Below, piece after piece: positions 35,240 to 45,549 of a stretch of 64,000 nt of DNA. The notes under the pieces were generated by a model. That model did not search any database, was not told the DNA's origin, and saw only the letters and a program-made list of their open reading frames with translations. Each line of letters begins with the position of its first letter. Position 1 is the stretch's first letter. The DNA comes from Acanthococcus lagerstroemiae (taxonomy: Eukaryota > Arthropoda > Insecta > Hemiptera > Eriococcidae), in NCBI GenBank assembly GCA_031841125.1, contig CM063112.1, forward strand, positions 8,148,603-8,212,602. The letters run 5' to 3'. A program made the translations under genes and the position numbers.

Positions 35240-35768
35240 TGAATAGCTCTTTTGACAACACAACAAGAAATCAGACTTTTCGCTTTCATTAATAATATAG
35301 TAAGTTCAGTTTTAACCTTTTTAGGTACAACTTTTAGATTTGTCAAACTTCACAAAAGAAAAGTTGGATGGTTTCATAACACGGTTAAGAAGAGTGTCAC
35401 ATACAAAACATACAGTGAACGCATTTCTGAATGCAAAATATAGATTAATATTTCACTGGAAGATTGAAATTTTTCAGTCGTATTGGTGAATAATTCGGAA
35501 ACTACATACAGGAATTCCAACCCAGCTTTATGAGTTTTCTTCAACAAAAAAGAAGAATGGATTTATACAATCTGCTATTTAATGATTTCGGCTTCTCTTT
35601 CGGCAGGAAAATCAAAAAATATTCTCTAATTGCAGGACTCTCAATTATTAAATTTACTGAGTTTCTCAAAGTCAATCAACGACCTGAAATGTGTTTTGGT
35701 ATTTTTACAGGCGGCAATTTTAATTTTTTTTTTGAATGATGCGGTAATTTGTTTGGGTATGAGTAACT
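35240..35768 (-). pseudogene. hAT-like transposase remnant, C-terminal half
   Basis: On the minus strand, frames read KIPKHISGR-stop-LTLRNSV, then REYFLIFLPKEKPKSLNSRL, then LEFLYVVSELFTNTTEKFQS and ILHSEMRSLYVLYVTLF. This follows, across the compound element 35777-36944, the segment ending FMMPFQKVLMNLAMKL. The order matches the C-terminal half of a widespread animal hAT-related family (the KIAA1586/ZMYM-like group). In-frame stops make it non-functional. Confidence 0.75.
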
Positions 35769-35776
35769 CAGAGCTG

Positions 35777-36944
35777 CAGAGAGGAGACTTGACTTTCAGT
35801 TTGTTTTTTTTTTTTTTTGGGGGGGGGGGGGATAGAAAAGGAAAATTTGCCGACAAATTTTTTTTCAATTTGATAATTTACCGATTTTTCAATAAAAATT
35901 TTTTTAATTGAAAAAACAACATCAAACAAACAAGCGTTCTTAGAAAATGAAAAATTCAAAAGAACAGCTTCAAAATTTGCTGACTGCCAAATTATTGGGG
36001 GGTGTTTCACCTTCTCCCACCATAAATTCGTCTCTGCAATTGCAGATTGGAATCTTATCCCCCCAAGAACGCACATTTGCGCATAAGAGCATACCCTAGT
36101 ACGGAAGGGTAAGCTGGAAGGATGTTAGGAATACTTGAGAGGAACCCTCAACTTCCTTTACACATGAAGGTGGCCGTTATTTACTCTTGGTGATATTTTT
36201 TTATGAATTTTCTCTGATTCGTCTCCTAAATTGATTCCAATAAAATCAACAAAAAAAAACCTACAAGGCTTTAGGTTGATCGAATTTACAGAATCCGTGC
36301 CACAAGCTCCCTTTCGTTCTTACAGGAAAAACACATGGAGTTTTGACTTTTGTTCCAGACTAAATTTCCCTCCTATATTCACCAGGACCAAAGGGCCGTA
36401 AATCAAACAATAGAACATTTGCTATCGGATTCAGCTTGTGACACTGGAAAATAAGTCTTTTACTTTCAACTTTTAGATTTTAATTAAATGTTCAACTTTC
36501 TCAAATTTCAGGCTCTAGTCAAACAGAGAACCTATAGTAAAAACAGAATAGTTATTGAAATTCGAAATTCAACGTTTGCTACCGACTTTCAGATTTTCGA
36601 AATGTCTTCCACATCTCAGCTTTGTTTCAACCTTTCAAATAACGTTTGATACTCATCGTGAAACCTTTGGCTTTTGTCTGACTAGTCTCTGACAGGAGTC
36701 CAAGGTACTCCATTTTCAGAAACGAATTTCGACTTTCAGTTTGGGAGGTGGAGAAGAAAAATTTGTCGACAAATATTTTTTTAAACTAAAAATTCGCCGA
36801 TTTTTTAATAGAAATATTTTTTAATTTAAAATAAAAAAATAATAAACAAACAAACAAACATTCATTAAAATGAAAATTCAAATGGACTGCCAAGTCATTG
36901 AGGGGTGTTTCAACCCCCCACGGCGCGCTGTAGTTTCGCCCCTG
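35777..36944. mobile_element. Compound hAT-like element, copy 1 (module-spacer-module)
   Basis: It starts CAGAGAGGAGACTTGACTTT and ends TAGTTTCGCCCCTG. The flanks CAGAGCTG (35769-35776) and CAAAGCTG (36945-36952) form an 8-bp TSD with one mismatch. Inside, a ~250-base module (GACTTTCAGTTTG, poly-G, AAATTTGCCGACAAAT, AACAAACAAACG, TTGGGGGGTGTTTCAC, TTCGYCCCTGC) occurs at both ends in the same orientation, about 36000 apart from 36725 by a ~690-base spacer. The same arrangement is at 52344-54315. It interrupts the hAT transposase remnant. Confidence 0.85.
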
Positions 36945-36952
36945 CAAAGCTG

Positions 36953-37720
36953 CAACAAACTTGATAGTTTCATGGCCAAGTTCATTAAAACCTTTTGAAA
37001 AGGCATCATGAACTTTGTGTGTGTTGCAAGTCTCGATAAACTTTTAGAACGTATAACTTTCGCTTTCTCATTGAATAAACTGAACACTGATTCGTTAACA
37101 TTGGGACCATCGAAACCCAACATTAACAACATTTTCAGCGGTAAGTGAGCCTTATCCATAGCCAAATAAATGGATTGAAAAATGACTTTAGCTTTAGCAG
37201 AGCCTAGGAAAATTGGAGCAACTATGACCTTGTTCTTACTTTTAGACCAAAATGTAAAACAAATTTGTAACTCTGTCTTATTAACCACATTAGACGTTTC
37301 ATCATACAGAAGAGAATCATAGACATTACTTTCAATGACATCCTCAATTAAACGACAGTAAAAATATGGACCACAAGCTTCTGTTGTTAGGTATCGAGCT
37401 TTTGTTCTATTAAAAGGAATGGTTTCTATTTCTTGAGTTTTACAAAACATGGCGTCGAATAGAGAAGCTAAGTATATTGTCATAAGATCGCAAACTGAAA
37501 TTACGCGCAAATACTTTCAGCATCCATAGGATTTCAGCTCTGGTTGTAGTATCATTATGACAGAAGAGCTGGATATCAGGAGTAATGGCAAAACACTTCC
37601 TGAAGGAAATAAAGCATCTGATACCATTGACGCTGATACACTTAGAGGAACTGATGTATAGCTGGGACCTGAATTTCCAATTGAGAGTTTGAAACTTTAA
37701 ACACGATGTTATTTGATGCA
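36953..37720 (-). pseudogene. hAT-like transposase remnant, N-terminal and catalytic part
   Basis: From 37720 downward the minus strand reads through DTTTRAEILWMLKVFARNF. After a frameshift near 37480 it continues ARYLTTEACGPYFYCRLIED, YDSLLYDETSNVVNKTELQI, CFTFWSKSKNKVIVAPIFLG and LLMLGFDGPNVNESVFSLFN. Asp in YDETSN and Asp in GFDGPNVN sit where this hAT-related family has its first two acidic residues. The match is to the hAT-derived group that includes the KIAA1586- and ZMYM-like proteins of animals. The open part is about 190 codons, cut at its C-terminal side by the compound element. The rest lies at 35240-35768. Confidence 0.85.
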
Positions 37721-37911
37721 CTGGAGGAGGAAAGTGAAAAGTATGACTTAATGACCATATTTTCTAAAAAATTGCCAAAACTGACTTAAGATTGAAAAAA
37801 TGACCAAGTGGCCACCCTGATGGGTGTATAAACCTCGCTGTATGAGTTTCAAAAAATCTTGAATAAGTATGAATGTGTCTTTAATAAATAAATCTAAAAC
37901 GGTTTTACACT

Positions 37912-38192
37912 TGGTGGAGCATATGGCGATACACGCACGCCAAATTGGCTCCTCAGACACCGCGGCCCGGGCCCCAAAAACTACCCTTTCAAGTACACGT
38001 CAGTGACCAGAGAGAAGCACTGAGGCTGGCCCAGACCCCCATTTCACCTCACCGCTTCACATTCACGCTGTCCTGCCAGGGCCACTATGGAGCACCTCAT
38101 TGACCGAGGCAACGTTCACCCAGCGGTAACCTGGAATTCGGGTGCGCCACAGCCGGAAGCGCTTCCCTTCACCCCTCACCTCCTCGTCTTGG
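37912..38192 (+). repeat. GC-rich dispersed repeat A, full-length uninterrupted copy
   Basis: It runs TGGTGGAGCATATGGCGATA, ACGCCAAATTGGCTCC, CTACCCTTTCAAGTACACG, CATTTCACCTCACCGCTTC, CTGCCAGGGCCACTATGGAG, ATTGACCGAGGCAACG, GTAACCTGGAATTCGGGTGC and CACCCCTCACCTCCTCG. It is the empty-site reference for the SINE insertions at 22537 and 47766. Just after it, ATTCGGGAAA-type words recur (38195-38270), as they also do at 50640-50755. Confidence 0.8.
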
Positions 38193-39798
38193 TATTCGGG
38201 GAAATGAATATTAGGGGAAAATGTCATTCGGGTAAGTTTCCATTCGGGAAATAGGATTCGGGAATTTGGCCAGGAACCTTAAAATAATCCCCCTGAATAA
38301 TTATTTATTGATTTTCATTGGCCATGTTGAGCACGTTAGGAATGAAATGAGTTAAGGAGGACTCGGTTTTTACTGGTAACATTCCAGATTGATTTGAGGT
38401 CCATAATTACGTATGTATTAATTTTCATAAAAAACAAAAGTATCGATTGTTCATGATTGCCGAGAGTCAAGATGCGTGCCTTTTCGCCAATCCTCCTCGT
38501 GCAACGAGTTACTTCTTTCTTCTGCGTTTTGATTTTTAAAATGTCTGTCATAGTTGGCAAAATTCAAAAGTGTGGAATTATGTCATCTCCCCCTCCTCCT
38601 CCCTAATGCAGTTGCTTCGATGTGTCCCTGCTAGCTGCTCTCCAAAACTAAACATTTTAAATTTTCACTGAGAATGAGTATCATTTTGTGTTAATAAATT
38701 AAAAGCCGAAAAATTCATTACTCCAGTCCATTTTTTTGTAACTAGTTGGACTTCTGCCAGCCGTAAAGTACGTAATCGCAATCGTAAAGTAATAATCTAT
38801 ATATCATTTCCGCGGCGTTTTAATTAATTAAAACAAACTGAATTTTCCATTTTAGGATTCTGCATAAGAAAAACGTTGTGTAGATATGTTTTCGTGTCCG
38901 TATAAAGCTATCGTAAAATATATAAGGTTTGGGCAAAGTCATTTTCTTTTTTTTTTTCTTCTTTTTCATCGACGCGAGGTAATTATTGCTTTATGTAAGG
39001 GTAAAAATTAATCGAGTTGACGTTCATTAAAATGAGAAAATCACGCTGAAAAGATAAGTCGACTACATTATAGCTGTGCTTTGGGGAACGGTATACACAA
39101 TATTGCGACAATAACGAAGTATACAGCATGCTACATAAAGGCGTGCTTGAAATGTCTTCGTCGTCAAACGAAAAGGGGGATCTCAATATTCTCGACTTTA
39201 ATAAACGAAGTGTTAAAATTCGACTGCATACGAATTGGGGGTGCGAGCGCGGGCGAATTTTCAAATTCACTCGCGTACGTTCATTTTGACAAATTGCGTT
39301 GTTTCCGAATAGCGCTCTCTGTTCGGGGGTTCCTTTGAGGGAAGAAAGAACAGACACATGTGTGCGGCGCTTGAAGTCCAGGCGAACATTGTTATGGTTG
39401 TGTGGTAGGCGATTTGATGGGTTGTGTCGGAGGAAATGTTTCAGGAAAAATTATTCTACATCGAATTCTACGCGTAAATGGATTCCACAATTTTTCTATA
39501 TTCACCCCGGAAGCACTAGCGAGAGGTTTACTATTTGCAGCATGTAAGGGAGACCCGGGTACAATGTCACTGAAGCTAAATGTTACGACCCATAGCGGTC
39601 AGTCTTATACTGACGCACAAAATCGGCAATGGATGGAGCTGGTCGCTATGACAAATAATGTGAACTACGAGTATATACCGCTCAGAATTTTGTTCTCCAT
39701 TGATGTCTTGAAATAGGTTATCTCGGTATTCTTGCAACAAATTAAAATATCTTCAAGGTACGTTTGGTAAAATGTGATTTTTATGCATATGGGATAAA
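38193..39798. other. No recognised gene; mildly CG-rich 39050-39700
   Basis: A plus-strand open stretch of 104 codons (39402-39716) and an overlapping one (39299-39547) have no family resemblance that I can see. The region lacks the window's repeats. It could contain host sequence, but nothing supports an exon call. Confidence 0.3.
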
Positions 39799-40116
39799 GT
39801 TATACCCATGGGCGTCACTGAGGGGGGGGGGGAGATAGACGGGTAATTTCTACCCTTCCCCACCCTCCCAAAAAAAAAAGAAATTTAAAGGCCAATAATT
39901 ATATTTATAGGTACTTGCAGTAATAAAAAATCTGTAAACGAATTAGTGCCATGTGATACCGCAATTAATAGTACAGTACCATGCACTTAACTCGCATTAT
40001 ACATACACACGAGTGTCTAACAAATGCGAAATCTGACAATAAATGACCTTCACCCCCCCCCCCCCATTTGCTTTGAATGCGCTAAAATAATAAACTAAAG
40101 CTAAATATACTTCTTC

Positions 40117-41160
40117 CGGTAAAACAGGAATGCACACAAAAACCCCCTAAAAAAACACTAGAAATACGCCAAAATTTATATAAAAGGAATGCGTACAATA
40201 GTTTTTTAGCCTTTTTTCGTCACATTCGTATTTTCTGAATGAAATAAGAAAAATTAGTTTTAAAAAAGGATAATTCATTATATTGGCACAATCAAAATTG
40301 GAATATTACAATTCAGCTGGTAAACATTTAAAGCCTATTTGACTCAAATATTTAAAAAAATCATTATGATTCTCTTTAAAATCAACATATGCAGAAATTA
40401 CAAACTTGATCTTTTCATTTACAACCTGTTTGCTTGGTTTTGCACGCATTTTTAAATAAGTCTGACTTTGCAAAAGCCGCAAGTTTTCTATTCAAAAATG
40501 TACATTCGGTTTGGATTTATAAAAATTATCTTTAAAGTGTTTATGAAACGATTCAGCACCATTGGTTGTTCGAGGAGTTAATGTTGGGGCTTCAGCCCAC
40601 AAACATGGAGAAAAAGAACAATCAGTTTGAATATAATTTTCTAAAATATAATCACTGAATTGTAGACACTCATCTGTATTAGGCGCAATTGACATCAGCT
40701 CTAAAAAGGCATCCTCAACATCTTTTGGCTCGAGATAAGATAAGCCAAAGAATAGTTTCAACCATGAACCTACTTCTGACTCCGAATTTTTGTATTCATT
40801 TTTCAGTTTCAAGCTAACAATTTTACGGAACCAATTTTGCCCTAAATGAAATTGACAACCTTTGATTTGAATGTTATTAAAAATACATCTGGCATTTTAA
40901 GATAGTGTACACGGTACGAGAAAATATATGGATTGTCCAGAAGAGCAAGTCCAGTCATGGTTGAACGTAGATAAGCAAAACGATTACACTAATTTTTACA
41001 CACGCCTGAAAGAGTGGTTCTCAAATATTCCACGTCTTATAATTAATCTCCGCTACAATAGATATTTTCATTGTGCGCATTGCTATCATTTATTTTCGCG
41101 CATTCCTTACGGTCAAAAATTACCTACAAAACGGAGGTTGTGCGCATTCCTGTTATAGCC
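40117..41160 (-). mobile_element. MULE (Mutator-like) element with 8-bp TSD
   Basis: The flanks ACTTCTTC (40109-40116 and 41161-41168) are an exact 8-bp duplication. The empty site in copy 2 of element B reads ACTTCCTC once (near 54961). The ends CGGTAAAACAGGAATGCACA and TGTGCGCATTCCTGTTATAG are inverted. The internal words AAGGAATGCGTACAA and GCGCATTCCTTACGG repeat the same motif as subterminal sites. The element carries a fragment of a MULE transposase on the minus strand. Confidence 0.9.
40310..40876 (-). pseudogene. MULE transposase fragment
   Basis: The minus-strand frame reads KGCQFHLGQNWFRKIVSLKL, continues through ESEVGSWLKLFFGLSYLEPK and ECLQFSDYILENYI, then TTNGAESFHKHFKDNFYKSK. 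An in-frame TGA follows PNVHF, after which the same frame goes on as IENLRLLQSQTYLKMRAKPS and ends near 40310. GCxFHxxQNxxRK and TNxxESFHxHFK are recognisable signatures of the C-terminal part of animal MULE transposases. About 190 codons remain. The N-terminal zinc finger and the first catalytic acids are missing. The best guess is an internally deleted, non-autonomous MULE. Confidence 0.85.
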
Positions 41161-41590
41161 ACTTCTTCGTCTATAATACTACATTTTCAGGGGAAAAAAA
41201 AACTAATTTTACTGCATAAGGTAGATGAGCCCGATAAGACCTGGATCCACAATATAAGGCCCAATGTACCGATCTTGACTGCTATGCTTTAATGTTCATT
41301 CAAACGTACAGCAAAGTTGTTCCTTCATGATATGGCAACACTGTCCAATTATTTTTATCACGATATTAGTCCACTGGTGCGAGATACGAAGCGCGTTCAA
41401 AAAGTAAGTTAACGAGGCCTATAAAAAAATGACAATGAATCATGAAAAATTATTCTAATGAAATATGTTTAGATACATCCATGTGTGTACTATTCCTCGA
41501 CATAATTTCCGAGTCTATTTAAACATTTGTCCGACCGGTAAATTAATTTATCCACACCACTGCATAAAACTGCGCCGCCAGCAAATTGAA

Positions 41591-41779
41591 CTAATTTGAC
41601 ACACCCTGGATCAACTCATTGTGGTTGTCGAATCTTTTTCCGGACAAATACTGCTTCAGGTGCAAGAAACGATGAAAATCACTGGGTGCTAAATCTGGGG
41701 AGTAGGGCAGTTGTTCCCAAACTTCCCATCCGAATTCCTGCAGCAAACTCCATTTCATTCGCAGTGTAAGGGGTCGCAT
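41591..41779 (-). pseudogene. Mariner transposase C-terminal fragment, left arm
   Basis: Minus-strand frame: MKWSLLQEFGWEVWEQLPYS, then PDLAPSDFHRFLHLKQYL and GKRFDNHNELIQGVSN. PYSPDLAPSD holds the third catalytic Asp of mariner transposases. It is the mirror copy of the right arm with a few differences. Confidence 0.9.
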
Positions 41780-41896
41780 TGTCTTGAAAGAAAATCGCTC
41801 TTGGAGTCAATAAACCTTGACGTTCATTTTGTGTGGCCCGATTCATCATTTTAAATAATCACCAGTACCCTTCCACATTCACCGTATGACACGAGG

Positions 41897-42154
41897 GTGA
41901 TTTTCCTTCAAGACAATGCGACCCCCTACACTGCGAATGAAATGGACAGTTTGCTGCAGGAATTCGGTTGGAAAGTTTGGGAACAAATGCCCCACTCCCC
42001 AGATTTAGCACCCAGCGATTTTCATCGTTTCTTGCACCTGAAACAGTATTTGTCCGGAAAAAGATTCGACAACCACAATGAGTTGATCCAGGGTGTGTCA
42101 AATTGGTTCAATTTGCTGGCGGCAAAGTTTTATGCAGTGGTGTGGACAAATTAA
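41897..42154 (+). pseudogene. Mariner transposase C-terminal fragment, right arm
   Basis: Plus-strand frame: IFLQDNATPYTANEMDSLLQ, then FGWKVWEQMPHSPDLAPSDF and KRFDNHNELIQGVSNWFNLL. The Asp in QDNA and the Asp in PSDF are separated by 34 residues, the D34D spacing of mariner transposases. The N-terminal DNA-binding region and the first catalytic Asp are absent. About 86 codons are open, followed by a stop and a decayed RCLNVxxxYVEK-like tail, so it cannot make active enzyme. Confidence 0.93.
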
Positions 42155-43013
42155 TTTACCGGTCGGACAAATGTTTAAATAGACTCGGAAATTATGTCGA
42201 GGAGTAGTACATGGATATATCTAAACATATGTCATTAGAACAATTTTTCATGATTCGTTGTTATTTTTTTATAGGCCTCGTTAACTTACTTTTTGAACGC
42301 GCCTCGTATGCCGGTTGATGATTTTCCAATAACGTAAAAAGTGCTCCGATGTGTTTTTTGTGTAACTTGGAGTTTACGAGTATTATGTTAGTGAAATGGA
42401 ATTTATCCAGAAATCAAACATTGGATTGTTGTTGTAGTGGTAGTTGGTCAACGATCGACGCAAAAAAAGTGAAATCTAAGCAATTTGGAACCGAGGTATG
42501 CGATATTCACGAAAAATAGTGTTATGAAACCTAATAAGGCCCAGCCTGGTAAGATCAATTGATTTTATCATTTCAGGTATAACTTACTCATAAATTTCTA
42601 TTTGAACCACGCATAACTTTTTATTTACCGAATTTCAGGTCAGGCTTATTAGGTATTAGGTTGGGTCTTATTAGGTTATAGGCCCAGCCTTCTTCGGTGC
42701 GCTGGCCTCATCAACTTTTGAAAAAGGGATATTTTTATTAGAAGTTCTGAAGAACGTGGAGCAGTATAGAAAAATTTCAAGCTAGCCAATTTTTAAATAC
42801 TGCAGTCGACGACTATAACACAAAAAAAAAACAAAAAAAAAACAACATGAAATCACTTACATGAAAGTCTGGAGAGCCAAGACCTTAAATTGGGGCCTTA
42901 TTGAGCTCACCTACCTTAATACGGTCATGGTGATCACGTCTCACACGACTCACATGAGCATGTCATACATGCGAAGACTCTTGTAAGCTGATATTCTGAT
43001 TAGTCGTCATTAT

Positions 43014-43634
43014 CAGGGCTGCAATTGTTATGCACAAAAAATTGCGAAATATGCGCATATTTTATGCACTGAATTCAGTCTAAATAATATGCCGAAAATA
43101 TGCGCCAAAATTGTAAAATACGCATTTATGCAAATACAATATGGGTATATCGTTTCATAAGTTGGATACACTGGGACAATTTTTATCATATTTTAAAATG
43201 ATCCAGCAAAGAATCTCCTTAAGAGTTCAATCTTCTTTTAATAGGAGATGCACCCAGGAGATAATACACCTATTCGTAATTTCTTGATGATTGATGAATG
43301 CGATGCAGGCAAGAGAAAGGTTGTCTCACGAGCAAAAGAACATATTTTTCTAGAAGTTTTTCTACTGATTCATTAACCATTAATTCTTCACCATTTTTTT
43401 TTGGAGTCGGACATCATTCTCAACACTAAAAAAATAATATTTTGGGGGGAAAAATTGAAAAGTAAGCAGAATTGGTGCAAAATATGTGGTAAATGCCAAA
43501 AGACATGAAATATGCAGGATGAAGTGCTGCTCATTTGACTCAGAATTCTGTGATTTGTGAAGATCTTTTGAAACTTATACCTATTCGCCATAGATAAAAA
43601 ATAGGTATTCATTTGCATAAAAATTGCAGCCCTG
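43014..43634. mobile_element. hAT MITE, CAGGGCTGCAATT ends, copy in element B1
   Basis: Left CAGGGCTGCAATTGTTATGC, right CATAAAAATTGCAGCCCTG. Perfect 8-bp TSD GTCATTAT (43006-43013 and 43635-43642). The interior is rich in ATATGCGCATATTTTATGC words. The same insertion with the same TSD is found in element B copy 2 (55878-56522), so it predates the spread of B. Confidence 0.93.
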
Positions 43635-44097
43635 GTCATTATAATAGAACTTTCCAATTCTAAATTCTTTGTTTTTTCTTTCAAAGTATAATTTGCTGAT
43701 CCTTCAATTTTTAAATGACCATGACTGAAAATAAATGACTTGAATGACTGTTAGACACTTTGATACAACATACTACACCCCTCCCCTGAGAAAATTCACC
43801 AACGCCGATGAATGTAGGTCAACACTACTAATAAAATTACCACCCCCCCTCCAAAAAAAAAAAATTAAAATTCCAGCGATGCCACTGGTTTTACATTATA
43901 CTGCGGGGTGAAAAGACACGAAGAAAAACCGCGCGCTAATGCTGCATGAAGATGAGAAATTGACTTTGTGTGAAGTTGATGGTGAACTTGTTCATTAATT
44001 CTATATGTGTCCGTGCCCGAAGAAAGGATACATTGGGTAAGAAACCAATTTTGACAATTTGACGGTTTCAGATAGAGGGAACTTCCTTTTTTTGAAT

Positions 44098-44168
44098 GCA
44101 ATTTGTTCCAGCATCGTAGCTTTAAAAATGAGAGCTCATTTTAAAGCTACGATGCTAGAACAAATTGC
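44098..44168. repeat. 71-bp near-perfect palindrome
   Basis: GCAATTTGTTCCAGCATCGT on the left is mirrored by ACGATGCTAGAACAAATTGC on the right, with the centre at GAGCTC. Only single-base differences break the stem. Confidence 0.9.
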
Positions 44169-44448
44169 CAACCCTATCGAGGGGGGGGGGGTACTCTGAG
44201 CCCGGACTTTCAAGGAGGCCTGATATTTTTACTAGGCCTGAATTTCAATCATACTGTACATCAAATCAGCAATCACTCTTTACACCATGAAAAAACCTCT
44301 TATTATCCTGTACTTAGACTATATATATAATTTCTTCCCATCTAACAAAAGAACAAATTGAACTGGAAAGAGAGGGGGGCCGTGGGAATTCTCCCAGGCT
44401 CTCTTTTTCTCTCTACGGAGCTCCGAAATTGCATTCAAAAGGTCTGTA

Positions 44449-44593
44449 AACACGAGTACGCGCATACACCATTTTGGATCCAACTGCGCCCGTCGATGCC
44501 GAATTGACTACGCGGTACGCTTCGCATAGTCGGACTCTGCATCCACGGGAGCGGTTTGATCCAAAATGGTGTATGCGCACATACTTTTGTGTT
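44449..44593. mobile_element. 145-bp MITE with ~55-bp inverted ends, TA flanks
   Basis: AACACGAGTACGCGCATACA and CACCATTTTGGATCCAA on the left are mirrored by TTGATCCAAAATGGTG and TATGCGCACATACTTTTGTG on the right. TA lies outside each end (44447-44448 and 44594-44595), which suggests a Tc1/mariner-type MITE. Confidence 0.75.
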
Positions 44594-45338
44594 TATGGGT
44601 TCTCTATCGAAAGAAGAAGGTTCCTTCTATTCCACTGATGGCATAACAGCCGAAAGCGCTCAGGACTACAGAAGAAGAAAAAGTGAATTAGCACACCCTA
44701 CAAATGGAATAGGAACTATCTGAAACTGTCAGAAGCTCAAAATCGGTTTTTGACCCATATGTATCCTTTCTTCGGGCACGGTCACATATAGTCCATTGTA
44801 TTGTAGCCCTGCGTTTCGTTAAGAAAATTGCATTTGAAAATTCTTCACTTCAACTGTTTAAAAACACATGACATGTCGCCCCGTCTATTATTGTGACATA
44901 TCCTTCAGCACTGGAGTGACATGTCACTAAAAATTTTGCTGGAAGAAAAAATGCATGAAAATAGAGGTAATGAGTTACAGCCGTGAAAATTTTGGGATAT
45001 GTAAAAAAACGGGTTGTAGATGATGCATAGTAAGAAGAATGATTCTGAAGTGTACCATTCCCAAGAAATTGGGGAATAAGTAAATTTTGTGATCCGCGGT
45101 TTTCTTTAACTTTAGTTGTTGTAGATTGGTCAAGACTAAACCGGTAAACTGCCATGGAGACCACTTCACTTTTCCAATGTTTTCGAAATATCAGCACTTA
45201 TGGCAAATTTCAATAGCCAGTCAGAAACATTGAAGAGGTTTGGAATTTTTTCTTAGACCTTCGAATTTGTTCAAGTTTTTTTTTTTTTCATTTTTTAAAT
45301 AAAATCCCGCTTCTATTTCACGTGTACGGGGTCCTACT

Positions 45339-45549
45339 TCTAATTTGCTCTCAACCCGAGCCCTGGAATCCGCCCTTTCGAGCATTACTTCAGAGACGCC
45401 GAAGAGGCTGTTGGGGCTGTATTAGCTCTCTTCCCTTCTGGCCGAAAAACCGGCCTAGGTCGAAATCTGGTGAGTTGCTACGTGGGTTCGAACCCGGGAC
45501 CTTCGGATTTCGAGACCAATGCGCTATCCACTCGGCTAACCAGACCTCA
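45339..45549 (-). mobile_element. tRNA-derived SINE, near full length
   Basis: On the minus strand the head reads GGTCTGGTTAGCCGAGTGG with the A-box-like TAGCCGAGTGG, then CGCATTGGTCTCGAAATCCG (anticodon-arm-like), then GTCCCGGGTTCGAACCCACG with a perfect B box GGTTCGAACCC. This is a tRNA-like RNA polymerase III promoter. The body continues with CCGGTTTTTCGGCCAGAAGG and GGGCGGATTCCAGGGCTCGG and ends GTTGAGAGCAAATTAG. The head gives no complete acceptor stem plus 3' end, so it is a SINE and not a tRNA gene. Confidence 0.88.

Larger units (their letters stand above)
33750..37819 (-). mobile_element. hAT element with decayed transposase, holding two nested elements
   Basis: The left end CAGAATGGCCACT and the right end AGTGGCCACCCTG are inverted copies of the CAGGGTGGCCACT type, typical of hAT. 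Both flanks belong to the same AAGACT-type repeat, as expected for insertion into it. I could not settle an 8-bp TSD. Removing the pogo-like derivative (34256-35208) and the compound element (35777-36944) leaves about 1.9 kb. A transposase remnant is on the minus strand (37720 to about 35240). Confidence 0.75.
41387..42306. mobile_element. Mariner foldback: two opposed transposase 3' halves
   Basis: The element is flanked by TA on both sides (41385-41386 and 42307-42308), and copy 2 of element B shows the intact empty site GAGATATGCCGG. The ends CGAAGCGCGTTCAAAAAGTA and TACTTTTTGAACGCGCC-TCG are inverted. Each half carries the same C-terminal piece of a mariner transposase, facing inward from its end, so the whole 920 bases form a palindrome centred near 41850-41880. 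Confidence 0.95.
39807..43887. mobile_element. hAT-type element B, copy 1, with three nested elements
   Basis: The start CATGGGCGTCACTG and end CAGCGATGCCACTG match the ends of the copy at 54608-56759. The flanks GTTATACC and GTTTTACA agree at 6 of 8 positions. It contains a MULE (40117-41160), a mariner foldback (41387-42306) and a hAT MITE (43014-43634). Without the first two and their TSDs it is about 2.1 kb, the same as copy 2. No transposase of its own is recognisable. Confidence 0.85.
44001..44795. repeat. Foldback with ~85-bp arms, nesting a palindrome and a MITE
   Basis: The left arm (about 44001-44087) starts CTATATGTGTCCGTGCCCGA. The right arm (about 44708-44795) is its inverse, ending GGGCACGGTCACATATAG, and includes GACGGTTTCAGATAG against CTATCTGAAACTGTC. 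Between them lie a 71-base hairpin (44098-44168) and a MITE (44449-44593). The arms suggest a mobile foldback, but no TSD was identified. Confidence 0.7.

Noticed and set aside
36878..37510. 210-codon minus-strand frame as an intact host gene
   Set aside because: It is transposase text of a hAT-related family, frameshifted at its N-terminal side and running into the compound transposon at its C-terminal side.
39299..39716. Two overlapping plus-strand frames as a possible host gene
   Set aside because: No recognisable domain, no splice or promoter support and no clear start context.
45475..45549. Possible tRNA gene on the minus strand
   Set aside because: A and B boxes are good, but the acceptor stem does not close and the sequence continues into a repeated body shared with 47766-47995, so it is a SINE head.
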